A DNA stretch of 64,000 nucleotides from Algoriphagus taiwanensis (GTDB lineage: Bacteria; Bacteroidota; Bacteroidia; Cytophagales; Cyclobacteriaceae): positions 79,316-143,315 of the forward strand of contig NZ_BTPE01000013.1 in assembly GCF_036245645.1 (NCBI RefSeq), written 5' to 3'. Numbering within the stretch: the first letter of the stretch is position 1; every line of letters starts with the position of its first letter. The notes beneath the pieces were generated by a model, which was given only the letters and a program-made list of their open reading frames with translations, had not been told where the DNA came from and ran no database searches. Below are positions 40,199-49,405 of this stretch, one piece after another. The position numbers and the translations under genes are program-made.

Positions 40199-42601
40199 AT
40201 GCAAAGACTCCTTCTTTTCACCTTCCTTTTGTTGAATTTCACTTCTTTTGGCTTTGGCCAAAGCATTCGTGTCGTTGACAAGGAGAGCCGTCAGCCGATC
40301 GAAGGGGTATTGATTTATTCTCAGGAGCTGGGAATCAGCAGACTTACCGATGCAAAAGGACAGGCGGATTTGTCAACGTTTGAAGGTATAAATGCCATTC
40401 AAGTTCAGATGATGGGCTATGAATCCCTCAAACTTTCTTGGGCTCAAATCCAATCGATGAATGGAGTGATCGAACTGGAAATCAGTCCTCTGGTATTGGA
40501 TTTTGCAGTCATCTCTGCCAGCAGGTGGGAACAAAACAGCCAAGAAGTATCCAGTAAAATAGTCCGGCTCAATCCTGAACAGCTATCCATACGCAATCCA
40601 GCCAACTCCGCAGATTGGCTGGGATCTTCGGGTGAGGTTTTTATCCAAAAAAGCCAACTGGGAGGAGGAAGTCCCATGATTCGGGGATTTTCTGCCAATC
40701 GCCTGCTTTATGCCATAGATGGGGTGAGAATGAATACGGCCATTTTCAGAAGCGGAAATCTCCAAAATGTCATTTCTCTGGATCCGTTTTCTCTGGGAAA
40801 AACAGAAATTTTATTTGGCCCCGGTTCGGTCATGTACGGCTCTGATGCGATAGGAGGAGTGATGAATTTTGAAACTTTGCAACCCCGAACAGAAGGCTTC
40901 AGCGGCAACTTAATCAGCAGATTATCCTCAGCTTACGGTGAAAAAACCTTCCACACGGATTTGTCCTACGGAGGCAAAAAATGGAAGTTTGTCACTAGCG
41001 CTACCCACTTTGGATATGGAGACCCAAAAATGGGAAATTCCGGAGGTCCAGATTCTTATCTCAGACTCAAATATGCCGGTCAGGTGGACGGAGAGGATGT
41101 GGAAATCAACAATCCTGATCCCTTGGTGCAGGTAGGAAGTGGCTATCAACAACTCAACCTCATGCAAAAAGCCGAATGGAAACCCAATGCCCGATCTACT
41201 TGGGACTATGGCTTTCATTATTCCAAAACCACCGATATTCCCAGATATGATCGTCTTCTGGAAGAGCGAAACGGAAAACTAAGATTTGCCAGATGGGATT
41301 ATGGTCCTCAGATTTGGATGATGAATAATCTGAAATGGACCTATCAGGCCGAAAACAAATGGTTTGATCAGGTAAAGGTGATTATTGCGCAGCAATACTT
41401 CGAGGAAAGTCGTATCGACAGGAGATTTGAAAGCGTCTTGGAGTTTGACCGAAGAGAAAAAGTGAATGCCTACTCTCTCAATGCGGATTTTTTCAAAAGT
41501 CTAAAAAATGAGAATTATTTTACCTACGGACTGGAAGGGGTAACTAATCGGGTAGAATCCACCGGCTCGGAGAGAAATATAGAATCAGGAGAATCTCAAA
41601 AAGCCTCGGCGAGGTACCCCGATTCGAATTGGGCCTCCTTGGCCGCTTATGGCAACTTTTTTGGAGTGCTTTCTTCTCAATGGAAAATTCAGACTGCCTT
41701 GCGCTACAATTGGGTAAGTCTGGATGCAGATTTTGGAAACAACACGGAGTTTTTTCCCCTACCCTTCAGTAAGGCCAGTCAACAAAATCAATCCCTTACC
41801 GGAAATCTTGGATTGGTCTACACTCCGGAGCCAAGCTTGTCCATCTCCCCTGTTTTCTCCACGGGCTTCAGAGCTCCAAATGTAGATGACATCGGAAAAA
41901 TTTTTGATTCAGAACCCGGCGCTGTGGTGGTTCCCAATCCTGATTTGAAACCAGAGTATGCCTATAATTTTGAACTCAATCTGAACAAGCATTTTCAAAA
42001 CAAGCTCAAAATCGACCTCACAGGCTTTGTTACTTACCTAGACAATGCCTTAGTCCGAAGACCCTTCGAGCTCAATGGAGAGGATGAAATCATCTACGAA
42101 GGAGAGCTCAGCCAAGTCTTAGCCATACAAAACGCAGCATTCACCGAAGTCTATGGGATTCAAGCAGGTTTCGAATGGGCTCTATCCCGAAACTGGGTTC
42201 TTACCTCCAGATACAATTGGCAGAAAGGGACGGAAGAATTGGACGATGCCACCCAAAGTCCTTCCCGCCATGCGGCTCCGGCATTTGGACTCACCCGATT
42301 GACCTATACCCATAAAGATCTTCGTATTGAACTTACCTCCCAATACAGCGCGGAGCGGTCGTTTGAAAACATGCCAGAAGAAGAGAAATCCAAGACTTTC
42401 ATCTATGCTCAGGATGAAAACGGAAATCCCTATTCCCCGGCTTGGACCATCTTTAGCCTTAATGCCTCCTATCAGGCCTTTTCCTTTTTGCAGGTCAATG
42501 CCGGTGTGGAAAATATGGGAAATTTGCGCTATAGACCCTATAGTTCAGGGATTGTAGCTCCTGGGCGAAACTTTACCTTAAGCCTCAAAGCTTCTTTTTA
42601 A
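40199..42601 (+). CDS. TonB-dependent outer-membrane receptor
   Basis: 800 residues. A signal peptide (1-21, ending GFGQ) is followed by a CarboxypepD_reg-like beta domain (IRVVDKESRQPIEGVLIYS, residues 22-105), the plug (LGGGSPMIRGFSANRLLYAI, then FGPGSVMYGSDAIGGVMNF) and a 22-strand-type barrel ending FTLSLKASF with the C-terminal Phe. The plug resembles haemoglobin/transferrin-type iron receptors. With feoA-feoB 0.8 kb downstream on the same strand, iron or haem is the likely ligand, but this is inferred from context. No SusD partner is present, so it is not a polysaccharide utilisation locus. Confidence 0.88.
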   Translation: MQRLLLFTFLLLNFTSFGFGQSIRVVDKESRQPIEGVLIYSQELGISRLTDAKGQADLSTFEGINAIQVQMMGYESLKLSWAQIQSMNGVIELEISPLVLDFAVISASRWEQNSQEVSSKIVRLNPEQLSIRNPANSADWLGSSGEVFIQKSQLGGGSPMIRGFSANRLLYAIDGVRMNTAIFRSGNLQNVISLDPFSLGKTEILFGPGSVMYGSDAIGGVMNFETLQPRTEGFSGNLISRLSSAYGEKTFHTDLSYGGKKWKFVTSATHFGYGDPKMGNSGGPDSYLRLKYAGQVDGEDVEINNPDPLVQVGSGYQQLNLMQKAEWKPNARSTWDYGFHYSKTTDIPRYDRLLEERNGKLRFARWDYGPQIWMMNNLKWTYQAENKWFDQVKVIIAQQYFEESRIDRRFESVLEFDRREKVNAYSLNADFFKSLKNENYFTYGLEGVTNRVESTGSERNIESGESQKASARYPDSNWASLAAYGNFFGVLSSQWKIQTALRYNWVSLDADFGNNTEFFPLPFSKASQQNQSLTGNLGLVYTPEPSLSISPVFSTGFRAPNVDDIGKIFDSEPGAVVVPNPDLKPEYAYNFELNLNKHFQNKLKIDLTGFVTYLDNALVRRPFELNGEDEIIYEGELSQVLAIQNAAFTEVYGIQAGFEWALSRNWVLTSRYNWQKGTEELDDATQSPSRHAAPAFGLTRLTYTHKDLRIELTSQYSAERSFENMPEEEKSKTFIYAQDENGNPYSPAWTIFSLNASYQAFSFLQVNAGVENMGNLRYRPYSSGIVAPGRNFTLSLKASF

Positions 42602-42674
42602 AGAAAAGAAAATTCAATTTCGCATAACTTTAAGCCATTGAGGAAGTTATCTTTACCTACTTACTAATTTTCAG

Positions 42675-43310
42675 ATGGCTGCGAAAAAATTGGGATTGAC
42701 CCTTGTTCTGCTTGCATTCTTGGCATTAGTCCCGGGAGGTTGTGGCATTCTCTGCAACAATCCCTGTGGATGCAATCCTACTTTCCCTGAGCAAAGTGCA
42801 AGAATCCGATCCTTTGAGCTATTTACCTTTTCCACAGGAGGGCAGCAAATCAATCCCACCCTTAATCAGCCTTACGATCAAGTGGTAAAAGCTTTCAGAA
42901 TCAAGGAATTTGACCTGATTTCATCTGAAGAAAGGCCTTCAGGCTTTTCCTGGAATCTAGGCACAGCCTATGCATGCAGCCCTCCCCCGATTACAGTAGA
43001 TAAAAAATTGATTGGACTCAGCATCATCAATCAGGAAGAGGTAATCCTGGGAGATGGTACACGATGGGAAGTGGGACAAGATCTTTCAGACTCTTTTGGC
43101 ATGAATAGTTTCTTCAACTCCACTCTGATCCCCATTGACGAGTTCATAGGGGAAGGATTAACCTTGATTTTAGAGGATTTCTTTAAGGTGGGTTTGAAAA
43201 AAGACCCCGGAAATAATTTGGATCTCAAGCTCAGCTTCAACCTTGTCCTCGAAAACGGAGAAACATTCCAAATCTCCAATGAGATTTTGAGCGTTCGTTC
43301 AAAAAACTGA
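42675..43310 (+). CDS. Cys-rich exported protein, probable lipoprotein
   Basis: 211 residues with an N-terminal hydrophobic export segment ending LVPGGC (Cys23); the lipobox is imperfect (Pro at -3). The first mature residues are unusually cysteine-rich: CGILCNNPCGC gives Cys23, 27, 31 and 33. The rest is a beta-rich domain of no family I can name (DQVVKAFRIKEFDLIS, NLDLKLSFNLVLENGETF). It lies between the TonB receptor and feoA. A surface or periplasmic metal-related role is suggested only by the position and the cysteines. Confidence 0.65.
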   Translation: MAAKKLGLTLVLLAFLALVPGGCGILCNNPCGCNPTFPEQSARIRSFELFTFSTGGQQINPTLNQPYDQVVKAFRIKEFDLISSEERPSGFSWNLGTAYACSPPPITVDKKLIGLSIINQEEVILGDGTRWEVGQDLSDSFGMNSFFNSTLIPIDEFIGEGLTLILEDFFKVGLKKDPGNNLDLKLSFNLVLENGETFQISNEILSVRSKN

Positions 43311-43354
43311 CAAAAATCTTCTTTATTTTTCTTTAGATTCATTCCAAATACCCC

Positions 43355-43362
43355 TACTTTTG
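43355..43362 (+). promoter_or_regulatory. -7 element of the feo operon
   Basis: TACTTTTG, a perfect TAnnTTTG match 26 nt before the feoA ATG, so feoA-feoB and the small third gene have their own promoter separate from the TonB receptor. Confidence 0.5.
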
Positions 43363-43387
43363 CGGCACTAAGCCCAAAAAACGCCCA

Positions 43388-43609
43388 ATGACAGCTGATC
43401 AGCTCAGGATAGATCAAACCGGAAAAATCCTTGAAATTCTTCCCTCCCCATTGAAATTGAATTTGATGGAATTAGGATTCTTGCCCGGAAAAAAAATCAC
43501 CCTGCAGCATGAAGCTCCTTCAGGTGGCCCAAAAGCATTCCGAATGGAAGAGACGCTCCTTGCGCTCAGAAAATCAGAGGCTGCATTAATCGAAGTCGAA
43601 CTGATCTGA
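43388..43609 (+). CDS. feoA: ferrous iron transport protein A
   Basis: 73 residues, a single SH3-like FeoA domain: KLNLMELGFLPGKKITLQHEAP is the family signature (LxxLGFxPG). It is a small cytoplasmic helper of the FeoB iron channel. The feoB start codon lies 5 nt downstream. Confidence 0.9.
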   Translation: MTADQLRIDQTGKILEILPSPLKLNLMELGFLPGKKITLQHEAPSGGPKAFRMEETLLALRKSEAALIEVELI

Positions 43610-43614
43610 AGCCC

Positions 43615-45747
43615 ATGTCTGAAGCCCTTCTTTCTTCTACCACACGCACACAAAAAGTTGCAATCATCGGGAATCCTAATGTGGGTAAATCGACGATTTT
43701 CAACTATCTGACCGGGTTAAACCAAAAAATCGGGAATTATCCCGGAGTGACCGTAGACAAGAAAACTGGCTTGCTCCATTTAAGCGAGGCGACTTTTGAG
43801 ATTGTAGATCTACCCGGAACCTACAGTCTTTTCCCCAACTCAGAAGACGAAATCATTGCCCATAGGGTATTGAATCATACCCGGATCGAAGACCGGCCGG
43901 ATTTTGTGTTGATGGTCATTGACTCTTCCCAGCTTTCCAGAGGGCTTTTCCTGGCTTCCCAATTGATCGACCTAGGAGTCAATCTGGCTGTGATTCTGAA
44001 CATGTCCGACCTTGCGGAAAAGAGAAAAATAGAGATCAAAACCTATGAGCTGTTCAAAGCACTCGGCGTGCCTATCGTATCTACCGATGCAAGAAGCCAA
44101 AAGGGACTTGATCAGGTCAAGCAATTAATCGGAGAGAAGAATTTCTCCAAAGCCTCCACCTTTGTGGATATACGTCAGGTGATTCCAGCTGAGATTTTGG
44201 ATAGCGTAGCAGAAAGATTTCAACTCGAAAATCACTATCAGGCCTATCAGATGATCCGTTTTGGATCTAAGGATAAGGCCATGCCTGTCGAAGAAAGAAA
44301 ATGGATTTCCGACCTTTTGGATTCCATTCAATTTAACTTGGAAGAAGCTCAACTTGAAGAAACTAAGCTGAGATACAAGAAGATCACCGATTTGGTGACC
44401 AAGGCTGTGGCAAAAAAGGAAGAGGTGAAGCCCAAATCCAAATTTGATCAGCTTACCCTCCACCCCGTTTGGGGATATGTCATTTTTGGTTTGATCCTTT
44501 TACTGATTTTCCAGGCCATTTTCACCTGGGCCTCCTATCCCATGGACTGGATTGATGGATTCTTTGCGGACATCAGCACAAGACTTGTCGGCTGGCTACC
44601 GGAAGGTCCTTTGACCAGCTTATTAGCCGAGGGAATTGTGCCGGGAATCGGCGGCGTAGTGATTTTCATTCCACAAATCGCTCTTCTATTCGGTTTCTTG
44701 GCCATTTTGGAGGATACCGGATACATGTCTAGGGTGGTCTTTTTGATGGATAGATGGATGAGACCTTTTGGGCTTCATGGCAAAAGTATCGTACCGCTAG
44801 TATCAGGAGTAGCCTGCGCAATTCCGGGCATCATGGCCACACGCAATATTTCCAACTGGAAGGAAAAAATGATCACCATCATGGTAACCCCTCTGATGAG
44901 TTGCTCAGCAAGACTTCCGGTTTACATCATTTTGATCGGTCTTACGGTACCGGATGAAGTCGTGATGGGCTTTGTCAATTTGCAGGCCTTGGCCTTATTG
45001 AGCCTTTACCTGCTGGGCATTATTGGGGTTTTAATCACCTCCTTCTTTTTGAAGCTGATCCTGAAAACAGATGAAAAAAGCTTCCTACTCTCCGAGTTGC
45101 CTCCCTACCGGCTTCCAAGATGGGCTGATGTGGGGCTCACCATGATCGAAAAGTCCAAAACTTTCGTTTTCGAAGCAGGTAAGGTGATTTTAGCCATTTC
45201 TATTTTGCTTTGGGTTCTTGCCTCTTATGGCCCACCTAGTAGAATGGATCAAATCAGAGCAGAAGCTCAAGTCAAAATCGAACAAGCCAACGGAGAAGAA
45301 GAAATTGCCCTTATCGAGGCTGAAACCAGTTCCCTACTTCTTGAAAACTCCTTTATCGGCATCATGGGCAGAGCGATCGAACCTGTCATCCGACCCTTGG
45401 GATACGATTGGAAAATCGGGATAGCTTTGATCACCTCTTTTGCTGCCAGAGAAGTCTTCATCTCCACTATTGCTACTATCTATAGCATTGAGGGCGATGT
45501 AGAAGATGAATTGACCATACGTGAGAAGCTGGCCCAGCAAGTGAATGCCAATACCGGGGAAAAAACCTTCAATGTCGCAACTTCCTTCTCTTTGATGGTG
45601 TTTTATGTTTTTGCCATGCAGTGTATGAGTACGCTGGCGGTGGTAAAAAGAGAAACCAAAGGCTGGAGATGGCCAATTCTTCAGACTATTTACATGTCTG
45701 GACTGGCCTATCTAACCGCATTCATCACCTACCAAATCCTATCTTAA
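43615..45747 (+). CDS. feoB: ferrous iron transport protein B
   Basis: 710 residues. The N-terminal G domain has G1 GNPNVGKST (19-27), the G2 region GNYPGVTVDKKTG, G3 DLPGTYS and G4 LNMSDL, then a helical GDI-like spacer (to ~275). The membrane part has about ten helices including the Gate motifs (YMSRVVFLMDRWMRPFGLHG and PLVSGVACAIPGIMATR, with the conserved Cys in the latter, and MSCSARLPVYIIL). It imports Fe(II) across the inner membrane, gated by GTP. It heads into the small FeoB-associated gene with a 3-nt gap. Confidence 0.95.
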   Translation: MSEALLSSTTRTQKVAIIGNPNVGKSTIFNYLTGLNQKIGNYPGVTVDKKTGLLHLSEATFEIVDLPGTYSLFPNSEDEIIAHRVLNHTRIEDRPDFVLMVIDSSQLSRGLFLASQLIDLGVNLAVILNMSDLAEKRKIEIKTYELFKALGVPIVSTDARSQKGLDQVKQLIGEKNFSKASTFVDIRQVIPAEILDSVAERFQLENHYQAYQMIRFGSKDKAMPVEERKWISDLLDSIQFNLEEAQLEETKLRYKKITDLVTKAVAKKEEVKPKSKFDQLTLHPVWGYVIFGLILLLIFQAIFTWASYPMDWIDGFFADISTRLVGWLPEGPLTSLLAEGIVPGIGGVVIFIPQIALLFGFLAILEDTGYMSRVVFLMDRWMRPFGLHGKSIVPLVSGVACAIPGIMATRNISNWKEKMITIMVTPLMSCSARLPVYIILIGLTVPDEVVMGFVNLQALALLSLYLLGIIGVLITSFFLKLILKTDEKSFLLSELPPYRLPRWADVGLTMIEKSKTFVFEAGKVILAISILLWVLASYGPPSRMDQIRAEAQVKIEQANGEEEIALIEAETSSLLLENSFIGIMGRAIEPVIRPLGYDWKIGIALITSFAAREVFISTIATIYSIEGDVEDELTIREKLAQQVNANTGEKTFNVATSFSLMVFYVFAMQCMSTLAVVKRETKGWRWPILQTIYMSGLAYLTAFITYQILS

Positions 45748-45750
45748 ATC

Positions 45751-45867
45751 ATGTGGCAGGAAGTAATCGTCGGATTGTTGGTTTTGGCAGCAGCTGTATT
45801 TTTGATCCGGAAGTTTATGGTCAAGCCCAAAACACAGCCGGGATGCGATAAATGCGCTAAGCCTTAA
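45751..45867 (+). CDS. FeoB-associated Cys-rich membrane peptide
   Basis: A 38-residue gene. One membrane helix (VIVGLLVLAAAVFLI) is followed by a basic patch and a short CxxC tail, PGCDKCAKP. The pattern of helix plus terminal GCxxC directly behind feoB is that of the FeoB-associated Cys-rich family, thought to aid iron delivery in organisms without FeoC. It starts 3 nt after the feoB stop codon, so it is translated from the same mRNA. Confidence 0.8.
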   Translation: MWQEVIVGLLVLAAAVFLIRKFMVKPKTQPGCDKCAKP

Positions 45868-45909
45868 GGAGCAATTTTCAGGTTCTGATTTTTTTGATAC
45901 ATTTAGCCC

Positions 45910-47385
45910 ATGGGCAAAATCGCCAGCCAAAGCATTCTCACTGCCGTTTTTTCTTACCTGGGTGTACTGATCGGTTATGTAAACGTCCTTTGGCTCTACC
46001 CCTATGCCCTTGATGCCAACGAACTGGGAATATTCCGAACCATTCAGGATTTAGCACTCCTTTTTGTTCCTTTTGCCCAGTTGGGTGTAGGCCACGGCAT
46101 CACCCGGTATTTTCCCAAACTCGAATCCAATCAATCCGCTTTTCTAAGCTATGGATTGGCCTTTTCCCTTCTCGGATTTTTGGTCGTAGGAGCTTTATTT
46201 CTGGGATTTAAAGAGGAGGTGATTCGAATTTTTGCTGTCAACTCTCCTGAGGTTGTGGATTTCTTGGGAATAGTCCTGCTGATCACCTTGTTTGCTCTCT
46301 TGGGAAGTGTGATGGATGCCTATGCCCGGTCTTTTCTGAAAGTGGCCGTTCCTACCTTCTTTCGGGAAGTTTTCCTTCGGTTTTTGACCTCAGTTTTGGT
46401 TTGCCTTTACCTTCTGGACTGGATTGATTTTGATCAGGTGATGATGGGTTTGATTGGGGTTTATGGCTTAGCCTTTCTGGGAGTATTGATTTTTTTGGTT
46501 TGGAGAAAAGTTCTGGTTTTGGATTTTCGCTGGAAAAACTTCCCTCCGGGATTCAGAAGCTCATTTCTAAAGTTTAGTCTGATCACTTTTTTAGCCACAG
46601 CTGCATCTACTTTGATTATGAAGATCGACAGCATCATGGTCAGTGCCATGGTCGGATTGGAAGCCAATGCCATCTATTCCATTGCCTTTTACATGGCTTT
46701 GGTCATCGAACTTCCCCGAAGGGCGGTCTCTCAGGTGGCTATGCCTGTGGTGGCTGAGCATTTTGCCAAAGATCGAATTGGGGAAATCAACCAACTCTAC
46801 AGACAGATTTCCAACCGACAATTGTACATCTGTCTGCTGATTTTCGCTCTGATTTGGGGAAACATTGATCAGATTTACCACTTTGTCCCCAACAGGGAAA
46901 TCTATCAGGCCGGAAAATGGGTGGTATTCTATATTGCTTTGGGAAAAATCTTCGACGTAGGCTTCTCCATCAACAGTGAGATTCTGGTTTTTTCAAAGTA
47001 CTACCGATTCAACCTCGTCCTGACTATAGCCATGAGTGTCCTCATCATCGGAGTCAATTACTGGTTGATTCCCATTTATGGTATCGACGGGGCAGCAATA
47101 GGTTCTGCGCTAGTTATGCTGATTTTCAATGGGATCAAATATGGATATCTGAAGTGGAAATTGAGTTTGGATCCTTTCAGTTGGGATACGCTTCGGATTT
47201 TATTCATAGGAGCTATGGTACTTTCACTTGGAAGATATTCTACAGATGGCCTCGGACCCATAGCTAACCTAATTCTCAAAAGTGTCTTTATCCTCGGGAT
47301 TTACGGAGTGATGTCCATGGCCCTGAATGTGGGAAAGGATGAATGGGAATATCTTAAAAAGCTGGTGAAAAAATCCGGGCCTTAG
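45910..47385 (+). CDS. polysaccharide flippase (Wzx/MATE-like, MOP superfamily)
   Basis: 491 residues with 12-14 membrane helices. The N-terminus (IASQSILTAVFSYLGVLIG) and the KIDSIMVSAMVGLEANAIYSIAFYMA segment (near residue 238) are typical of oligosaccharide flippases that turn lipid-linked sugars across the inner membrane. It stands alone after the feo genes; the glycan genes it might serve are ~10 kb downstream (56874-63768) or elsewhere. Confidence 0.82.
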   Translation: MGKIASQSILTAVFSYLGVLIGYVNVLWLYPYALDANELGIFRTIQDLALLFVPFAQLGVGHGITRYFPKLESNQSAFLSYGLAFSLLGFLVVGALFLGFKEEVIRIFAVNSPEVVDFLGIVLLITLFALLGSVMDAYARSFLKVAVPTFFREVFLRFLTSVLVCLYLLDWIDFDQVMMGLIGVYGLAFLGVLIFLVWRKVLVLDFRWKNFPPGFRSSFLKFSLITFLATAASTLIMKIDSIMVSAMVGLEANAIYSIAFYMALVIELPRRAVSQVAMPVVAEHFAKDRIGEINQLYRQISNRQLYICLLIFALIWGNIDQIYHFVPNREIYQAGKWVVFYIALGKIFDVGFSINSEILVFSKYYRFNLVLTIAMSVLIIGVNYWLIPIYGIDGAAIGSALVMLIFNGIKYGYLKWKLSLDPFSWDTLRILFIGAMVLSLGRYSTDGLGPIANLILKSVFILGIYGVMSMALNVGKDEWEYLKKLVKKSGP

Positions 47386-47788
47386 AGTGTTACGAAACCT
47401 CTTTTATAGACAAGATTTGAGCTGCCTTAAAACCGCAAACTTCCACTGTTATCCTGCTTTTTGTGCGAGGCCCTGATCGAGATCAGGGTGAGGCCTGTTT
47501 TTGGAGAGGGCTTCACTCGGAATTGTTTTTTAATTGTGAAGTTCGAACATGTCGACGGCCCGGATAGTGCAAATATACGATTTTGACAGGAAGGAGTTGG
47601 CTCAGAAAGAAATTATAGCAAAGAAGAGCGCCATTTCTCCTAGGATGTAAAGCACGCCTTTTACCCTTGCCAAATTTTATTTTTTCTTAAACCTTGTTCA
47701 AAATCCAATTATGAGGTCTAAGTGAGAGAGGGAAGAAAAATTCAAAATAATATTTTGCCAAATTCTGAATAGATTAATTGTGTCAATG
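47386..47788. other. 403-nt spacer with one perfect hairpin
   Basis: No coding frame or tRNA fold is seen. CCCTGATC-GA-GATCAGGG (47471-47488) is a perfect 8-bp hairpin lying within a weaker longer inverted repeat (GCGAGG...GAGGC) and followed by GTTTTT at 47497. It could be a terminator for the flippase gene, although it sits ~85 nt past the stop codon, or a remnant repeat. Confidence 0.45.
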
Positions 47789-47796
47789 TAAATTTG
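47789..47796 (+). promoter_or_regulatory. -7 element of the second universal stress protein gene
   Basis: TAAATTTG, a perfect TAnnTTTG match 21 nt before the ATG at 47818. It overlaps the TTG at 47794, which therefore cannot be the start codon. No Crp/Fnr-type palindrome is found at the position used in the sulfide cluster. Confidence 0.5.
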
Positions 47797-47817
47797 CATT
47801 GCAAAACCGCGCTTGCC

Positions 47818-48741
47818 ATGTACCTGATTAAAAAAATGATCGTTTGCCTCGATCAAACCCCGCTTGACCAGACGCTGATTGAGCATGCTGCTTTCATCGC
47901 TAAAGTCAACCAAACCAAGAAGATATACTTTACCAACGTCATCAAAAACCTTTCTATCCCCAAGGAGATTTTGGAAGAATTTCCCAATCTGGTAGAAAAC
48001 ATGGTCAACGAAAGAAAGGAAGCCATGGAGAAATTGGTAGAGGAGCATTTTCCCAAACTCAAAGGCATTTCGATCAGCTATGTGGTCAAAGAGGGCAACC
48101 TCTCCAAAAAGATCCTCAAACTTGCCGAAGAAAAATCGGTAGACATGATCCTCATCGGGCGAAAAGTAGACCTTCCTGGTACAGGAGTCGCTTCCCAGCG
48201 CTTGGCCCGAAGAGCAAGTTGCTCCCTATTGATCGTGCCGGAAGGATCCAAACCCAAAATCAACAGGCTTCTTGTACCGAGTGATTTTTCTGAATACTCC
48301 AAAGACGCCCTTGAGGAGGCAATCATGATTGTAGAAAAACACGGGGGCAATGCGGAAATTATCTGTCAAAATGTATTCAGTGTGCCCACTGGATATCATT
48401 TTACAGGGAAAAGCTACGAGGAATTTACTGAAATCATGCGGATGCATGCCGAGATCAATTACAAGAAGTTTATCCGTAAGATCGATACCAAAGGCCTGAA
48501 AATCATCCCCATATACACCAAGGATGATGACGATGATCCGGTACAGGAAATTGTCAATATGGCTCTCGAGCAAAATGTGGATGGAATCATCATCGGGGCA
48601 AAGGGAAGAACTGCCGCCACAGCACTTTTTATTGGCAGTATGGCCGAGCGATTGATCCAATACAATGACAGCCTTCCTCTCCTTGTCACCAGGCCTAAAG
48701 GAAAAAATGCTGGAATTCTGGATTATATTCTGGAGATCTAA
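47818..48741 (+). CDS. tandem universal stress protein
   Basis: 307 residues from the ATG at 47818. Two Usp domains: residues 1-142 (KKMIVCLDQTPLDQTLIEHA to CSLLIVPE) and 147-295 (INRLLVPSDFSEYSKDALEE to LPLLVTRP). The second keeps the ATP-binding pattern GAKGRTAATALFIGSMAERL; the first is degenerate, the reverse of the other Usp gene at 37003. Role in stress survival is inferred from the family. A strong terminator follows. Confidence 0.85.
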   Translation: MYLIKKMIVCLDQTPLDQTLIEHAAFIAKVNQTKKIYFTNVIKNLSIPKEILEEFPNLVENMVNERKEAMEKLVEEHFPKLKGISISYVVKEGNLSKKILKLAEEKSVDMILIGRKVDLPGTGVASQRLARRASCSLLIVPEGSKPKINRLLVPSDFSEYSKDALEEAIMIVEKHGGNAEIICQNVFSVPTGYHFTGKSYEEFTEIMRMHAEINYKKFIRKIDTKGLKIIPIYTKDDDDDPVQEIVNMALEQNVDGIIIGAKGRTAATALFIGSMAERLIQYNDSLPLLVTRPKGKNAGILDYILEI

Positions 48742-48755
48742 AAAGAAATCATTCC

Positions 48756-48787
48756 AATGAGTCGAAAAATTCGACTCATTTTTTTTT
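48756..48787 (+). terminator. terminator of the universal stress protein gene
   Basis: AATGAGTCGAA (48756-48766) pairs perfectly with TTCGACTCATT (48770-48780) around three bases, followed by T7. It begins 15 nt after the stop codon. Confidence 0.92.
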
Positions 48788-48828
48788 AGATTAAACCTTC
48801 CAGTCCTTGGCAAGTCCAAACGGGGTAC

Positions 48829-49374
48829 ATGAAAGAAATCGATCAAAAAATTCTGGAACAAATAAGTTCTCCGTTTACGCGTGAGCTGGGTTTCAGGCTA
48901 CTGATCGAAACCTATCAAAAGAAAGTTTACAATGTCATCCGACGCATGGTCCTTATCCACGAGGATGCCGATGACCTGACACAAAACACTTTCATCAAAG
49001 CTTATCGGTATTTGGAGAAATTTGAGGGAAATTCTTCCCTTTTCACCTGGCTCTATCGGATTGCGACCAATGAAACCCTCACCTTTCTGGAGAAAAAGAA
49101 AAAGCGATTCTTTTTTTCCATAGATGACCATCAGGAAAGATTGGAGTCCTATCTCGATCAGCCCGGAAATTTCGATGGAGATCAAATCCAAATCAAACTT
49201 CAAAAGGCACTACTACTTCTTCCGGAAAAGCAAAGGTTGGTGTTCAACCTGAAGCATCAGGAAGATCTCAGCTATGAGCAGATCTCAGAAATAACAGGAA
49301 CAAGTGTGGGAGCATTGAAGGCGAGTTTTCACCATGCAGTTAAAAAAATTGAGCATTTTGTCTTACAAGAATAA
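48829..49374 (+). CDS. ECF-type RNA polymerase sigma factor
   Basis: 181 residues. Region 2 is clear (VYNVIRRMVLIHEDADDLTQNTFIKAYRYL..., with the DDLTQNTFIKAY core) and region 4 is a helix-turn-helix (LSYEQISEITGTSVGALKASFHHAVKKIEHFV). There is no region 1 or 3, as in ECF sigma factors. The next two genes, a one-helix protein and a periplasmic Spy-like protein, look like its anti-sigma factor and envelope sensor or output. Confidence 0.9.
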   Translation: MKEIDQKILEQISSPFTRELGFRLLIETYQKKVYNVIRRMVLIHEDADDLTQNTFIKAYRYLEKFEGNSSLFTWLYRIATNETLTFLEKKKKRFFFSIDDHQERLESYLDQPGNFDGDQIQIKLQKALLLLPEKQRLVFNLKHQEDLSYEQISEITGTSVGALKASFHHAVKKIEHFVLQE

Positions 49375-49405
49375 ACCTATGGCCTATAAATGGGTCTAAA
49401 AAAAG

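Noticed and set aside
47700..47817. A Crp/Fnr-type palindrome upstream of the second universal stress gene.
   Set aside because: Looked for at -41 relative to its TAAATTTG element; no GTGA-N6-TCAC-like sequence is present, so I do not place this gene in the sulfide regulon.
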